The notes under the pieces: generated by a model
The model's database searches: none
What the model saw: the letters and a program-made list of their open reading frames with translations, nothing else
What the model was told of the DNA's origin: nothing
Shown: one piece after another, positions 10,676 through 20,626 of the stretch
Layout of the letters: each line of letters starts with the position of its first letter
How positions within the stretch are numbered: position 1 is the first letter of the stretch
Assembly (NCBI GenBank): GCA_902530635.1
Contig: CACABC010000003.1
Location: forward strand, 49,185 to 113,184
Source: an uncultured Pelagibacteraceae bacterium
GTDB lineage: Bacteria > Pseudomonadota > Alphaproteobacteria > Pelagibacterales > Pelagibacteraceae
Direction: 5' to 3'
DNA length: 64,000 nt
Position numbers and translations under genes: made by a program

Positions 10676-11584
10676 ATGCTTAAAAAGTATATAGTCAGTA
10701 AAGACTATCATTCATCTCGTTTTGATAGATGGTTTAAACATAATATTCGTAATATACCACAATCATTAATTGAAAAACTTTTAAGAAAAAAAAATATTAA
10801 AATTAATAATAAAAAAGTAAAAACTTCTTACAGGGTACAATTTAAAGATGTAGTTGAGATATATGGTTTAGAACAGCTAAAAGATAATCATAAGAAAAGT
10901 AATATTAAATATAAACCAACAGAAAAAGAAAAAACTTACTATGATGAATTTACTTTAGATAATAACGAAAATTTTATAGTAATAAATAAACCTGTTGGCA
11001 TTCCTGTTCAAGGTGGCACAAAGTCATTTAAAAATATAATTGATATTATTAAAGATACAAAATATTTTGAATCATCAAAACCATTTATTGTTCATAGGCT
11101 CGATAAAGAAACCTCAGGTATAATGATAATCGCTAAAAATAGAGAATATGCCCAATTATTTACATCATTGTTTAGAATAAGAAAAATTCATAAAACATAT
11201 TTAGCCATTACACATGGACAATTTGATAAAAAAATAAAGTTATTAAAAAATGATCTAATAACTTATGAAAAGAATAAGAAAATTGTTCAAAAAGCTATCA
11301 CTTATGTGAGAGTGCTTAAATCTAATAATCTATATTCTTTATTAGAGTTAAAACCAATTACAGGAAGAAAACATCAATTACGAAAACAATTACATTTTAT
11401 CGGTTATCCAGTTGTAGGGGATGATAAATATTTTTTAAAAATTGAAAAAAATAAAAATAAAAATAAAAACTTAATGCTACATGCTTATAAAATTAAATTT
11501 ATGCTAAATAATAAAAAATTTAATTACGAAGCAAAATATAGTATTTTCTTTGAAAAATTTTTGAGCAAAAACCTTAAAACTTAG
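10676..11584 (+). CDS. rluC: RluA/RluC-family 23S rRNA pseudouridine synthase
   Basis: S4-like N-terminus; VHRLDKETSGIMIIAKN catalytic motif; KPITGRKHQLRKQLHFIGYPVVGDDKY. Confidence 0.88.
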   Translation: MLKKYIVSKDYHSSRFDRWFKHNIRNIPQSLIEKLLRKKNIKINNKKVKTSYRVQFKDVVEIYGLEQLKDNHKKSNIKYKPTEKEKTYYDEFTLDNNENFIVINKPVGIPVQGGTKSFKNIIDIIKDTKYFESSKPFIVHRLDKETSGIMIIAKNREYAQLFTSLFRIRKIHKTYLAITHGQFDKKIKLLKNDLITYEKNKKIVQKAITYVRVLKSNNLYSLLELKPITGRKHQLRKQLHFIGYPVVGDDKYFLKIEKNKNKNKNLMLHAYKIKFMLNNKKFNYEAKYSIFFEKFLSKNLKT

Positions 11585-12179
11585 GAAGAATTTGAATAAA
11601 AATATTTTTTAAAGATTTATCTATTTTATTAAATTTTTTACATTCATTTTTCAAAGATGTAATTTTTTTGTTGCTCAAACCACACGGTAAGATTTTTTGA
11701 TAATCATTAAGATTATTGTTTATATTAATCGAAAAACCGTGATATGCAATCCATCTAGACACTCTAATTCCAATTGCAGCAATTTTTTTTTGATTAACCC
11801 ATATTCCAATATTCTTTCTATCGGCATATGAATCTACTTTATAAACTTTTAAAAATTTAATAATTATTTGCTCAACCTGAGTAATAAGATTTCTAATATT
11901 TTTTTTTCTATTATTTAAATTTATTACAAAATAAACAACCTTTTGCCCCGGATTGTGTAGAGTAATTTTACCCCCTCTATTGGTTTTAATTACATTAATA
12001 GATTTATCTAGAATATCCTCATTTTTGTACCTTACACCCGATGTAAATGTTTTTGGATGTTCTAAAAACCAGACTAGCTCTCGACCACCTTTTTTCACAA
12101 TATCAACTCTTTTCTCAAGAAATTTCATTGCCTCGTTGTATTTTACAGGCTTTTTACTTTTTTTAAATTCTATGTTCAT
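11574..12179 (-). CDS. lipB: Lipoyl(octanoyl) transferase
   Basis: FLEHPKTFTSGVR...NRGGKITLHNPGQKVVYFVINL...YHGFSININNNL...PCGL. Confidence 0.92.
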   Translation of the reverse strand: MNIEFKKSKKPVKYNEAMKFLEKRVDIVKKGGRELVWFLEHPKTFTSGVRYKNEDILDKSINVIKTNRGGKITLHNPGQKVVYFVINLNNRKKNIRNLITQVEQIIIKFLKVYKVDSYADRKNIGIWVNQKKIAAIGIRVSRWIAYHGFSININNNLNDYQKILPCGLSNKKITSLKNECKKFNKIDKSLKNIFIQILPKF

Positions 12180-12243
12180 TTTAAATTGAATTTTACCATT
12201 AGATAAACTAAAAGTCTCAAAAAATTAAATAAATTGGTGGAAT

Positions 12244-13623
12244 ATGAGTTTAGCTAAATCAATTGGAAAACAAAAAGTTAATCTTGAATTTAATAAAGAT
12301 TTTATAGACCTTTTTAACCAAAAAATAAAATCAAACGATATCGCGTTTATAAACAAAACATTTGCAGATTATCATCCGGCTGATATAGCAAATTTGATTG
12401 AAAATTTAGACTCAGATACAAGAAATAAATTAATTGAAATAGAAGCATTTAACATTGAGCCAGAGATTTTTGTAGAATTAAACGAATCTTTACAGTTTGA
12501 AGTGCTCCTACTTTTAAAACCGGAATCTATTGCAAAAATTTTACGTAATCTAGAGTCTGATAATGCCTTACAAATTTTAGAGAAACTTGATGAAACTAAA
12601 AAGAAAAATGTTTTAGATAAGTTATCTCATCAAGATAGATTTCTTTTACAAGAAGGCTTGAGTTACCCCGAAGACTCTGCTGCAAGAATAATGCAGAGGG
12701 AATTTACAGCAGTCCCTAGTGAATGGACTGTGGGACAAACTATCGATTATCTAAGAGAAAGCAAAGAATTACCCGAAGAGTTTTTAGAAATATTTGTTGT
12801 AGATAAAGATTTTAAACCAATTGGTACAGTGCCTTCATCTAGAGTTTTAAGAACCCCAAGAGATTCTAAAATGAAATCGATCATGAGGGAAGTTCCAGTT
12901 TTAATATCTGTTAATATGGACAAAGAAGAGGTTGGTTTAACTTTTGAAAACTATAATTTAGTTTCAGCCGGTGTTGTAAACAAGGATAATAAACTTATAG
13001 GTATGATAACCGCAGATGATATTGTTACAGTTGTACAGGAAGAGGCAGAAGAAGATGTTTTGAGATTAGCTGGTGTTGGAGATGAAGAAATTACAGACGG
13101 AGTTTTAAAAAAAACAAAAAGGAGATTTAGTTGGCTTCTTTTAAATTTATTTACGGCAATAATTGCATCTGTAGTTATAGGTTTTTTTCAAGAAGATATT
13201 GAAAAGGTTGTAGCTCTTGCAGTTTTAATGCCCATAGTAGCCTCAATGGGAGGGAATGCTGGTATGCAAACTTTAGCAGTTACTATTAGAGCAATTGCAA
13301 AGAAAGAAATCTCATCTGGTAATTTTTTTAAAATCGTAACAAAAGAATTTGTTATTGGTATATTAAATGGAATAATTTTTGCAGTTATAGCCGCAATAAT
13401 TGTTCAATTTTGGTTTAATGAAACAGACTTATCAATTCTAATTGCTGTAGCAATGATATTAAACATGATCGTTGCAGGATTATTTGGAATTTTAGTGCCA
13501 ATTTCATTGAAAAAATTTAATATTGATCCAGCGTTAGCATCAAGTGTTTTTGTTACAACAATAACGGATGTAATTGGATTTCTTTCATTTCTTGGTATTG
13601 GTTCTTTATTTTTTCTTAATTAA
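12244..13623 (+). CDS. mgtE: Magnesium transporter MgtE
   Basis: MgtE_N + CBS pair + TM domain (MPIVASMGGNAGMQTLAVTIRAIA). Confidence 0.94.
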   Translation: MSLAKSIGKQKVNLEFNKDFIDLFNQKIKSNDIAFINKTFADYHPADIANLIENLDSDTRNKLIEIEAFNIEPEIFVELNESLQFEVLLLLKPESIAKILRNLESDNALQILEKLDETKKKNVLDKLSHQDRFLLQEGLSYPEDSAARIMQREFTAVPSEWTVGQTIDYLRESKELPEEFLEIFVVDKDFKPIGTVPSSRVLRTPRDSKMKSIMREVPVLISVNMDKEEVGLTFENYNLVSAGVVNKDNKLIGMITADDIVTVVQEEAEEDVLRLAGVGDEEITDGVLKKTKRRFSWLLLNLFTAIIASVVIGFFQEDIEKVVALAVLMPIVASMGGNAGMQTLAVTIRAIAKKEISSGNFFKIVTKEFVIGILNGIIFAVIAAIIVQFWFNETDLSILIAVAMILNMIVAGLFGILVPISLKKFNIDPALASSVFVTTITDVIGFLSFLGIGSLFFLN

Positions 13624-14429
13624 AAATTATCAATAAATCTTATTTTCCCTATATAAAAAGCAAAAAAAAGATTAAAATTGTACCCTTTAGGTTTTTTTAA
13701 ATTTTTTAGATCAAGAATTTCTATATAATCAACTTTTTGCGCACCCAATAAAATGAGTTTCTTTTTAACTTGATTTAAATTAAAATTATTTTTTTTTAAA
13801 ATTAAATTATTTTTATAGATCCTTATAAATTTAATAATTTTAGCAAGTTTTAAAAGTTCAATTTTTTTAAGCCTTTTAAGCCTTGATGAATATGCAATAT
13901 AATTTTTATCTCTGACTGTATTACATCTAATTATTTTGGTTTTAATCTTATTTTTTTTTATATGTTTTTCGATTAAAATTAGTTGTTGAAAATCTTTTTT
14001 ACCTAATAGCATTATTTTAGGTTTTACTATATCTAAAAATCTATTAACTACATCTAATACACCTTTGAAATGTTTCTTCCTAAATCTTCCACATAGTTTT
14101 TTGGAGAAATTGTGTATGAATATCTTTTTTTTAGGTTTAAATTTATAAATGTCATTATATGATGGTGTGTAAAGGTACTTTACCTTAAGTTTCTTAAGTA
14201 TTTTAATATCTTTGTTTAAATTTCTTGGGTAATTTTTAAAGTCTTTTTTGTCATTAAATTGTCTGGGATTTACAAAAATACTCACTATTGTATTTTTTGA
14301 TTTTTTAATAGATTCTTTTATTAGAGTTTCATGTCCTTTATGGAGACCTCCCATTGTAGGAACAAAACTAATATTATTGATATTTTTTAATTCTTTATAT
14401 AGTTTTTTTTTATTTTTAAATAATTTCAT
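13620..14429 (-). CDS. panC: Pantothenate synthetase
   Basis: VPTMGGLHKGHETLIKES...VSIFVNPRQFNDKKDF...GKKDFQQ. Confidence 0.9.
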   Translation of the reverse strand: MKLFKNKKKLYKELKNINNISFVPTMGGLHKGHETLIKESIKKSKNTIVSIFVNPRQFNDKKDFKNYPRNLNKDIKILKKLKVKYLYTPSYNDIYKFKPKKKIFIHNFSKKLCGRFRKKHFKGVLDVVNRFLDIVKPKIMLLGKKDFQQLILIEKHIKKNKIKTKIIRCNTVRDKNYIAYSSRLKRLKKIELLKLAKIIKFIRIYKNNLILKKNNFNLNQVKKKLILLGAQKVDYIEILDLKNLKKPKGYNFNLFFAFYIGKIRFIDNF

Positions 14430-14464
14430 TTGTAAAATATTTCTTTAACTAGTAAAAGGTTTTA

Positions 14465-15283
14465 ATGGTATCGCAAGCAATTATTCCATTAGCAGGATTA
14501 GGTACAAGATTACTGCCTCTGTCAAGTGTAATTCCTAAAGAACTTTTGCCTATAAACGGAAAACCAAATTTAGAATATATTATGGAAGAATGTGTCCAAG
14601 CAGGTATCAGGCAATTCATTTTTGTTGTACCTAAAAATCGACCTAGTATTAAAAAATATTTCTTTAATGATAAATTTTATAAAAAAATAATAAAAAAAAA
14701 AAGAAATGACAAACGCTTAAAACGTGTTTTTAAAAAAATTAAGCGCTACCAAAAAATGATAAAATTTGTATATCAAAATAAACCTGATGGAACGGGTGAC
14801 GCTGTACTTAAATGTAAAAAATTTTTGAAGGGGACTCATTTTTTAATGTTATTAGCTGATGATTTAATTGTTAAAAAAAATTGTTCCAAAGAAATGATTA
14901 ATTTGCACAAAAGAACTGGTGGGTCAGTAATTGCCACGAGAAAAGTAGAGAGAAAAACAGTATCAAGATGGGGTATTTTAGGTTTTAAAAATAAGGCAAA
15001 AAATTCTTTTTTAATTAATGATGTAATCGAAAAACCTAAAATTAATGAAGCGCCGTCAAATTATGCCATAATTGGCAGATATATATTACCAAAAAAAATA
15101 CTTTCTGTATTAAAGGGTCAGAAAAAGGGTAAAGGTGGAGAGGTTCATATTACTGATGCCATACGAACTTTGGTTAAAAAAGATGAAAAATTTTACGGAA
15201 ATATATTTCAAGGAAAATATATTGATTGTGGCACTCTTCAAGGGTTTATTAATTCTGGTCTTGCAATTTCAAAATATTTATAA
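14465..15283 (+). CDS. galU: UTP--glucose-1-phosphate uridylyltransferase
   Basis: AIIPLAGLGTRLLPLSSVIPKELLPINGKP... nucleotidyltransferase signature. Confidence 0.92.
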   Translation: MVSQAIIPLAGLGTRLLPLSSVIPKELLPINGKPNLEYIMEECVQAGIRQFIFVVPKNRPSIKKYFFNDKFYKKIIKKKRNDKRLKRVFKKIKRYQKMIKFVYQNKPDGTGDAVLKCKKFLKGTHFLMLLADDLIVKKNCSKEMINLHKRTGGSVIATRKVERKTVSRWGILGFKNKAKNSFLINDVIEKPKINEAPSNYAIIGRYILPKKILSVLKGQKKGKGGEVHITDAIRTLVKKDEKFYGNIFQGKYIDCGTLQGFINSGLAISKYL

Positions 15284-15292
15284 AGATTAATT

Positions 15293-16594
15293 ATGAAGAT
15301 ATGCATGATAGGCACAGGTTATGTTGGATTAGTAAGTGGGACATGTTTTGCTGATCTAGGTAATAAAGTTATTTGTGTTGATAATGATAAAAATAAAATA
15401 AATAAATTAAAAAAAGGTATTTCGCCAATATATGAACCAGGCTTAGATGATCTTATTCGAAATAATTATAGATCAAAAAGATTAGATTTTACCGACGATC
15501 TTGAAAAAGCCGTAAAAGATTCACAAATAATTTTTGTATGCGTAGGCACACCCACAAAAAAAGGTTCAAACTTAGTTGATCTTTCTCAGGTTTACTCTGT
15601 ATCTAAATCTATATCTAAATATATTAAGAGCTATAAACTAATAGTGACCAAATCTACAGTTCCAGTATCTACCGGAGATCAAATTGAAAAGTTAATTTCA
15701 AAAAAAGTAAAAAAAACATTATTTGACGTTATTTCTAACCCAGAATTTTTAAGGGAAGGTGAAGCAATAAGAGATTTTAAGTATCCTGATAGAATTGTAA
15801 TAGGATCGGATAATAAAAAAATTTATAAAAAAATGGAACTTTTATATGAACCCATTATAAAAAAAGGTGCAAAGTTTTTGTGTACATCAAGAAAAGGTGC
15901 TGAACTTATAAAATATGCATCAAATGCATTTTTAGCGACCAAGATTACTTTTATCAATGAAATAGCTAATTTATGTGAATCAGCAGGGATTAATGTTGAA
16001 GATATTTCTGTTGGAATAGGCTCTGATGCTAGAATTGGAAGTAGATTTTTAAGAGCCGGACCAGCTTATGGAGGTTCATGTTTTCCAAAAGATACCAAAG
16101 GTCTAGTTTCAATTTCTGATAAATACAAAGCTAATCTTTCAATTATAAAAACCGTTATAAAATCAAATCAAAATAGAAAACATCTGTTAACTAAAAAAAT
16201 AACTAAAATCATGAACAATAAGTTTAAAAAAAAGAAAATAACCGTATTGGGAGTTACATTTAAGGCTAATACAGATGATATGAGAGAGTCATCTAGTCTT
16301 GTTTTAATACCTTTTTTATTAAAGAAAGGAGCAATTGTAAAATATCATGATCCTTCAGGTCCAAAAAATGAATTTAAGAATAATAAAAATCTTAAGTTTG
16401 AGAAAACATTATCAAAAGCATGTTTGGGTTCAGATCTAATTATTATAAATACTGAATGGGATGAATTCAAATCAATTGACTTTAAGAAAATAGTTAAAAA
16501 AAATAATTTTAAAATTTATGATATGCGTAATTTATATAACCCAATTGAATTAAAAAAAAGAAATATTAAATACTTTTCAATAGGTAGACAGTAA
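15293..16594 (+). CDS. ugd: UDP-glucose 6-dehydrogenase
   Basis: MKICMIGTGYVGLVSGTCFADLG...GPAYGGSCFPKDTKGL...GVTFKANTDDMRESSSL. Confidence 0.95.
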   Translation: MKICMIGTGYVGLVSGTCFADLGNKVICVDNDKNKINKLKKGISPIYEPGLDDLIRNNYRSKRLDFTDDLEKAVKDSQIIFVCVGTPTKKGSNLVDLSQVYSVSKSISKYIKSYKLIVTKSTVPVSTGDQIEKLISKKVKKTLFDVISNPEFLREGEAIRDFKYPDRIVIGSDNKKIYKKMELLYEPIIKKGAKFLCTSRKGAELIKYASNAFLATKITFINEIANLCESAGINVEDISVGIGSDARIGSRFLRAGPAYGGSCFPKDTKGLVSISDKYKANLSIIKTVIKSNQNRKHLLTKKITKIMNNKFKKKKITVLGVTFKANTDDMRESSSLVLIPFLLKKGAIVKYHDPSGPKNEFKNNKNLKFEKTLSKACLGSDLIIINTEWDEFKSIDFKKIVKKNNFKIYDMRNLYNPIELKKRNIKYFSIGRQ

Positions 16595-17050
16595 TTATAT
16601 TTCAAATATTGCATCAACTTCAACAGCAGCACCAAGCGGAAGAGAATTTACACTTACAGCTGCACGCGTATGTTTACCGCCGTCTCCAAATATTTGGGAA
16701 ATCAAATCTGATGCTCCATTTATTACTTTTGGTTGGTCAACAAAAGTATCTGCTGAATTAATGTAACCTGTTAATTTTATACAACCCTTTATTTTATCTA
16801 AGGAACCACATTTTTTTTTAAGTTGTGCAACTATATTTAATGCACAGAATCTAGCAGCTTCTTGAGCTTGTTCTAGATTAAGATCATTTCCAATTTTTCC
16901 TTTAATTAATTTACCTTGTGGATCAAATGAAACTTGACCAGAAATAAAAACTAAATTTTTAACAATTTTAGAAGCAACGTAAGATCCTACTGGATCTGGT
17001 GCTTTTGGTAAATCGATATTTAATTTTTTTAAATTTTGCTCTATACTCAT
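16595..17050 (-). CDS. RidA/YjgF family protein
   Basis: GSYVASKIVKNLVFISGQVSFDPQGKLIKGKIG...GGKHTRAAVSVNSLPLGAAVEVDAIFEI. Confidence 0.88.
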   Translation of the reverse strand: MSIEQNLKKLNIDLPKAPDPVGSYVASKIVKNLVFISGQVSFDPQGKLIKGKIGNDLNLEQAQEAARFCALNIVAQLKKKCGSLDKIKGCIKLTGYINSADTFVDQPKVINGASDLISQIFGDGGKHTRAAVSVNSLPLGAAVEVDAIFEI

Positions 17051-17062
17051 ATTAATTTTATC

Positions 17063-17422
17063 TTATTCAGTTTTATCTCTTTTAAATATATTTTTTATAT
17101 AAATATATGTTTTTTTAGCTCCATCTTGTATATTTTTTTCAGCCTTTGCAGCACCTTGACCAATTTTTTTTCCAGTATTAGCTATACCTTCCTCTGTTTT
17201 TTCAACACCTTCACCAAGTCTATTGTGAAATTTAGACAATTTATTTTGAATTATTTTAGTTTTTTCTTTTGAATTTTCCTTAATAGCCTTTGCTTTTAAT
17301 TTTGTTAAACAATTTATTTTATCTGTACGTTTTGTCAAACTATCACATTTATTAACATTTATTTCTGCTTTTAAAAAATTAGTAAACAATACAAACACAA
17401 AAACTAAAAATAAAAGTTTCAT
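17063..17422 (-). CDS. Small secreted protein of unknown function (signal peptide, charged helical C-terminus)
   Basis: 119 aa ORF, MKLLFLVFVFVLFTNFLKAE signal-like N-terminus; ATG overlaps topA stop, suggesting co-transcription. Confidence 0.7.
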   Translation of the reverse strand: MKLLFLVFVFVLFTNFLKAEINVNKCDSLTKRTDKINCLTKLKAKAIKENSKEKTKIIQNKLSKFHNRLGEGVEKTEEGIANTGKKIGQGAAKAEKNIQDGAKKTYIYIKNIFKRDKTE

Positions 17423-19980
17423 TTTCTCTTTCTTTTTTTATTTTTATCGTACTCTTTTCTTTTTTCTATTAAAATTAAAGCTTCTTCCATTGTTATTTCA
17501 GATGGATCTTTATCTTCAGGTATAGTTGCATTTAAAGATTTATATTTAATATATGGACCATATTGTCCTTTCATAATCCTTACAGGCTTTTTGTCTTCCG
17601 GGTGATCGCCTAGATTTTTTATTTCAGACGATGACATTCTCCCAGGTTTAGCTTCTGAAATTAAAGTTATTGCTCTATTCAGACCAATTGAAAACAATTC
17701 ATCTATACTTTCAATTCTTGCAGATTTATTGGAACATTTTAAATAAGGACCAAATCGTCCAATGTTAATAGTTATGTCTTCATTTAATTCGGGATGTTTG
17801 CCGATTATTCTTGGTAAAGAGCATAGATATTTTGCTTTTTCTAAATCAACATTTTCGATTGGCAATCCTTTTGGTATAGACACGTTTTTTAAATTTTCAT
17901 TTTCTTTTTTCTTTTTAGATTTTTTTGATTTATTTTGATCTAATTCACCAGGTTCAATTTCATATTGTAAATATGGGCCAAACCTTCCATTTTTAAGAAA
18001 TATATCTTTACCTAAATCATTTTTTCCAATTAATTTAGGCTCAGCCAAATTGATTTGCTGCGATGCTTTTGATTTTGATAAAGGCCTTGTAAATTTGCAT
18101 TCTGGATAATTTGAACAACCTATGAAAGCTCCACCTCTAAAACTATTTTTTAGACTTAGTTCACCAGTCTCACATAGTTTACATTTTCTATCAATTACGT
18201 CGTTATCATCTCTTTCAAAAACAAGATCGCCCAAGCTTTCATTTAATAGATCTAAAACTTCCCTAGTTCTTTTTTCTTTGACTTGTCCAACATTTGAATA
18301 AAAATCTTTCCAAAAACCATCTAAAACTTTGAGCCAATCAATTTTACCGCTAGTAATCTCATCTAGTTGATTTTCTAAATCTGCTGTAAAATTATAATCA
18401 ACATATTTAGTAAATAATTTTTCTAGAAATGCAGAAAGTAATTTGCCTCGGTCTGTAGGGTGAAATCTTTTATTTAATAATTCAACATAATTTCTCGTCG
18501 ATAAAACTGATATAATACTTGCATATGTTGATGGTCGTCCAATTCCTAGCTCTTCCATTTTTTTAACAAGACTAGCTTCAGAGTACCTTGGTGGCGGATC
18601 TGTAAAATGTTGATCATCTATTAATTCCTTTATTGAGACCTTATCTCCTACTTTAACTTCAGGTAAAATATTTTTAAGATCTTCGTCTTTTTCCTCAAAT
18701 TTATAGACTTTTAAATATCCTTCGAATTTAATAGTAGAACCATTTGCTTTAAAATTTACTTTTTTATCATCAGATTCTATAGTTATACTTTTTCTGTCAA
18801 ATTCAGCTGGATTCATTTGTGAAGATACAGCTCTATTCCAGATTAATTCATAAAGTTTATACTGATCAGTACTTAAATATTTTTTCATGTCAGAAGGCTT
18901 TCGAGAAACATCTGTTGGTCTAATAGCTTCATGAGCTTCTTGTGCATTCTTTGCTTTTTTCCCAGAATAACTATTAGGACTCTCTGGTAGATATTTTTTT
19001 CCGTGTTCTTTATCTATGAAGTTTCTAAAATCAGTAATAGCATCGTTTGAAATTTGAGTTCCGTCAGTTCTCATATATGTGATTAATCCCACAGTATCAC
19101 CCTCAAAATCTATTCCTTGATAAAGTCTTTGTGCAATCTGCATTGTTCTAGATGCTCCAAAACCGAACTTTCCAGATGCAGTTTGTTGTAAGGTTGATGT
19201 GGTAAACGGCGCTAATGGATTTCTGCGGTAAACTTTTGAAGATACATCAGTTATTTTGTATGATTGTTTTTTAATTTCATTTAATGCTGTCTCAGAATTT
19301 TTTTTATTTTTAAAGGAAAATTTTTCAACTTTTTCTCCAGCAAAAATTGACAGTTTTGATTTAATAAGTTTATCATCGTATTGGAAGTTACTAGCAATGG
19401 TCCAAAATTCTTCAGGTTTAAAAAGTTCAATTTCATGTTCACGTTCAGTTATTAATCTAAGCGCAACAGATTGAACACGTCCAGCAGATTTTGATCCGGG
19501 AAGTTTTGTCCACAAAATTGGCGAAATGTTGAAACCAACTAAATAATCCAAAGCTCTTCTAGCCATATATGCATTAACCAAAAGAGACTCAATTTCTCTA
19601 GGATTGTTTATTCCATTTGTGACAGCTTTTTTTGTTATTTCATTAAAAACAACTCTTTCAACTTTTTTTCCTTTTAAAAGCTTTTTGCTTTGAAGAATTT
19701 CTCTAACGTGCCATGCAATTGCTTCTCCCTCTCGATCTGGGTCAGTTGCTAATATAATTTTTTGAGATACAGCTGCTGCGTCAGTAATTTCTTTAACATA
19801 TTTTTTTGAGAATGAATCTAATTCCCATTCCATTTTGAAGTTATTTTCAGGATCAACAGATCCATTTTTTGACGGTAGATCTCTAACATGACCATAACTG
19901 GCTAATACTTTATAGTCTTTACCTAGATATTTATTTATGGTTTTTGCTTTTGCTGGACTTTCTACTATTACAAGATTCAT
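17419..19980 (-). CDS. topA: DNA topoisomerase I (start corrected to MNLVIVESPAKAKTI)
   Basis: NLVIVESPAKAKTINKYLGKDYKV...ATDPDREGEAIAWH...LITYMRTDGTQIS; track start at 20001 adds 7 residues. Confidence 0.95.
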   Translation of the reverse strand: MNLVIVESPAKAKTINKYLGKDYKVLASYGHVRDLPSKNGSVDPENNFKMEWELDSFSKKYVKEITDAAAVSQKIILATDPDREGEAIAWHVREILQSKKLLKGKKVERVVFNEITKKAVTNGINNPREIESLLVNAYMARRALDYLVGFNISPILWTKLPGSKSAGRVQSVALRLITEREHEIELFKPEEFWTIASNFQYDDKLIKSKLSIFAGEKVEKFSFKNKKNSETALNEIKKQSYKITDVSSKVYRRNPLAPFTTSTLQQTASGKFGFGASRTMQIAQRLYQGIDFEGDTVGLITYMRTDGTQISNDAITDFRNFIDKEHGKKYLPESPNSYSGKKAKNAQEAHEAIRPTDVSRKPSDMKKYLSTDQYKLYELIWNRAVSSQMNPAEFDRKSITIESDDKKVNFKANGSTIKFEGYLKVYKFEEKDEDLKNILPEVKVGDKVSIKELIDDQHFTDPPPRYSEASLVKKMEELGIGRPSTYASIISVLSTRNYVELLNKRFHPTDRGKLLSAFLEKLFTKYVDYNFTADLENQLDEITSGKIDWLKVLDGFWKDFYSNVGQVKEKRTREVLDLLNESLGDLVFERDDNDVIDRKCKLCETGELSLKNSFRGGAFIGCSNYPECKFTRPLSKSKASQQINLAEPKLIGKNDLGKDIFLKNGRFGPYLQYEIEPGELDQNKSKKSKKKKENENLKNVSIPKGLPIENVDLEKAKYLCSLPRIIGKHPELNEDITINIGRFGPYLKCSNKSARIESIDELFSIGLNRAITLISEAKPGRMSSSEIKNLGDHPEDKKPVRIMKGQYGPYIKYKSLNATIPEDKDPSEITMEEALILIEKRKEYDKNKKRKRK

Positions 19981-20044
19981 TATAATTGACCTTACTGTCA
20001 AAAATAAACCTATTTGTCAAATCAAAGCACAATAAGTGTTGATT

Positions 20045-20626
20045 TTAAAGTTTTATTTTATCTTCGGTTTTATTTTTTAACCTAATAAAATTCTGCCTGT
20101 GAGTATATATAATTATGACAAAAGTAGAGAATAATAAGAAATTTAATTCTAAATTACTTTCAAAAAAAGAAATTAAAAAAATAACTAGAGCTGAGATAAT
20201 TGACGATAAGGAAGAATATTTAGTTATCAAAACTATTATGATCCAGGATAAACAAAATATTAATCCGAGTTTTAAAGACAAAGCCAAAACTATTCCCAAG
20301 TAAGTAGCAATTCCTTTTCCTCCCTTAAATTTTAACCACACAGGAAATATGTGTCCAAGAAACGCCATCATTCCAGACAAATAAATTAAATTTGGGAAAT
20401 AATGATTAGTAATAATAATTGGAGCAAAACCCTTAAAAATATCAAGCCACAAAGTCAAAATAGCATAAAACTTATTACCAGCTCTCAATACATTGGTTGC
20501 ACCAATATTTTTGGAGCCAACTTTTCTTATGTCTTGATTTAAAAATAATTTTGATACAATTAACCCGTAGGGAATTGAACCAGATATGTATGAAAAAAGA
20601 GATATTAAAAATATTTCGAATATCAC
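20045..20626 (-). CDS. plsY: Glycerol-3-phosphate acyltransferase PlsY
   Basis: GSIPYGLIVSKLFLNQDIRKVGSKNIGATNVLRAG...GHIFPVWLKFKGGKGIATYLG. Confidence 0.95.
   Translation of the reverse strand: MIFEIFLISLFSYISGSIPYGLIVSKLFLNQDIRKVGSKNIGATNVLRAGNKFYAILTLWLDIFKGFAPIIITNHYFPNLIYLSGMMAFLGHIFPVWLKFKGGKGIATYLGIVLALSLKLGLIFCLSWIIIVLITKYSSLSSIISALVIFLISFFESNLELNFLLFSTFVIIIYTHRQNFIRLKNKTEDKIKL

Noticed and set aside
20115-20303. 62 aa plus-strand ORF inside plsY
   Set aside because: Antisense to a well-supported plsY; no independent evidence.
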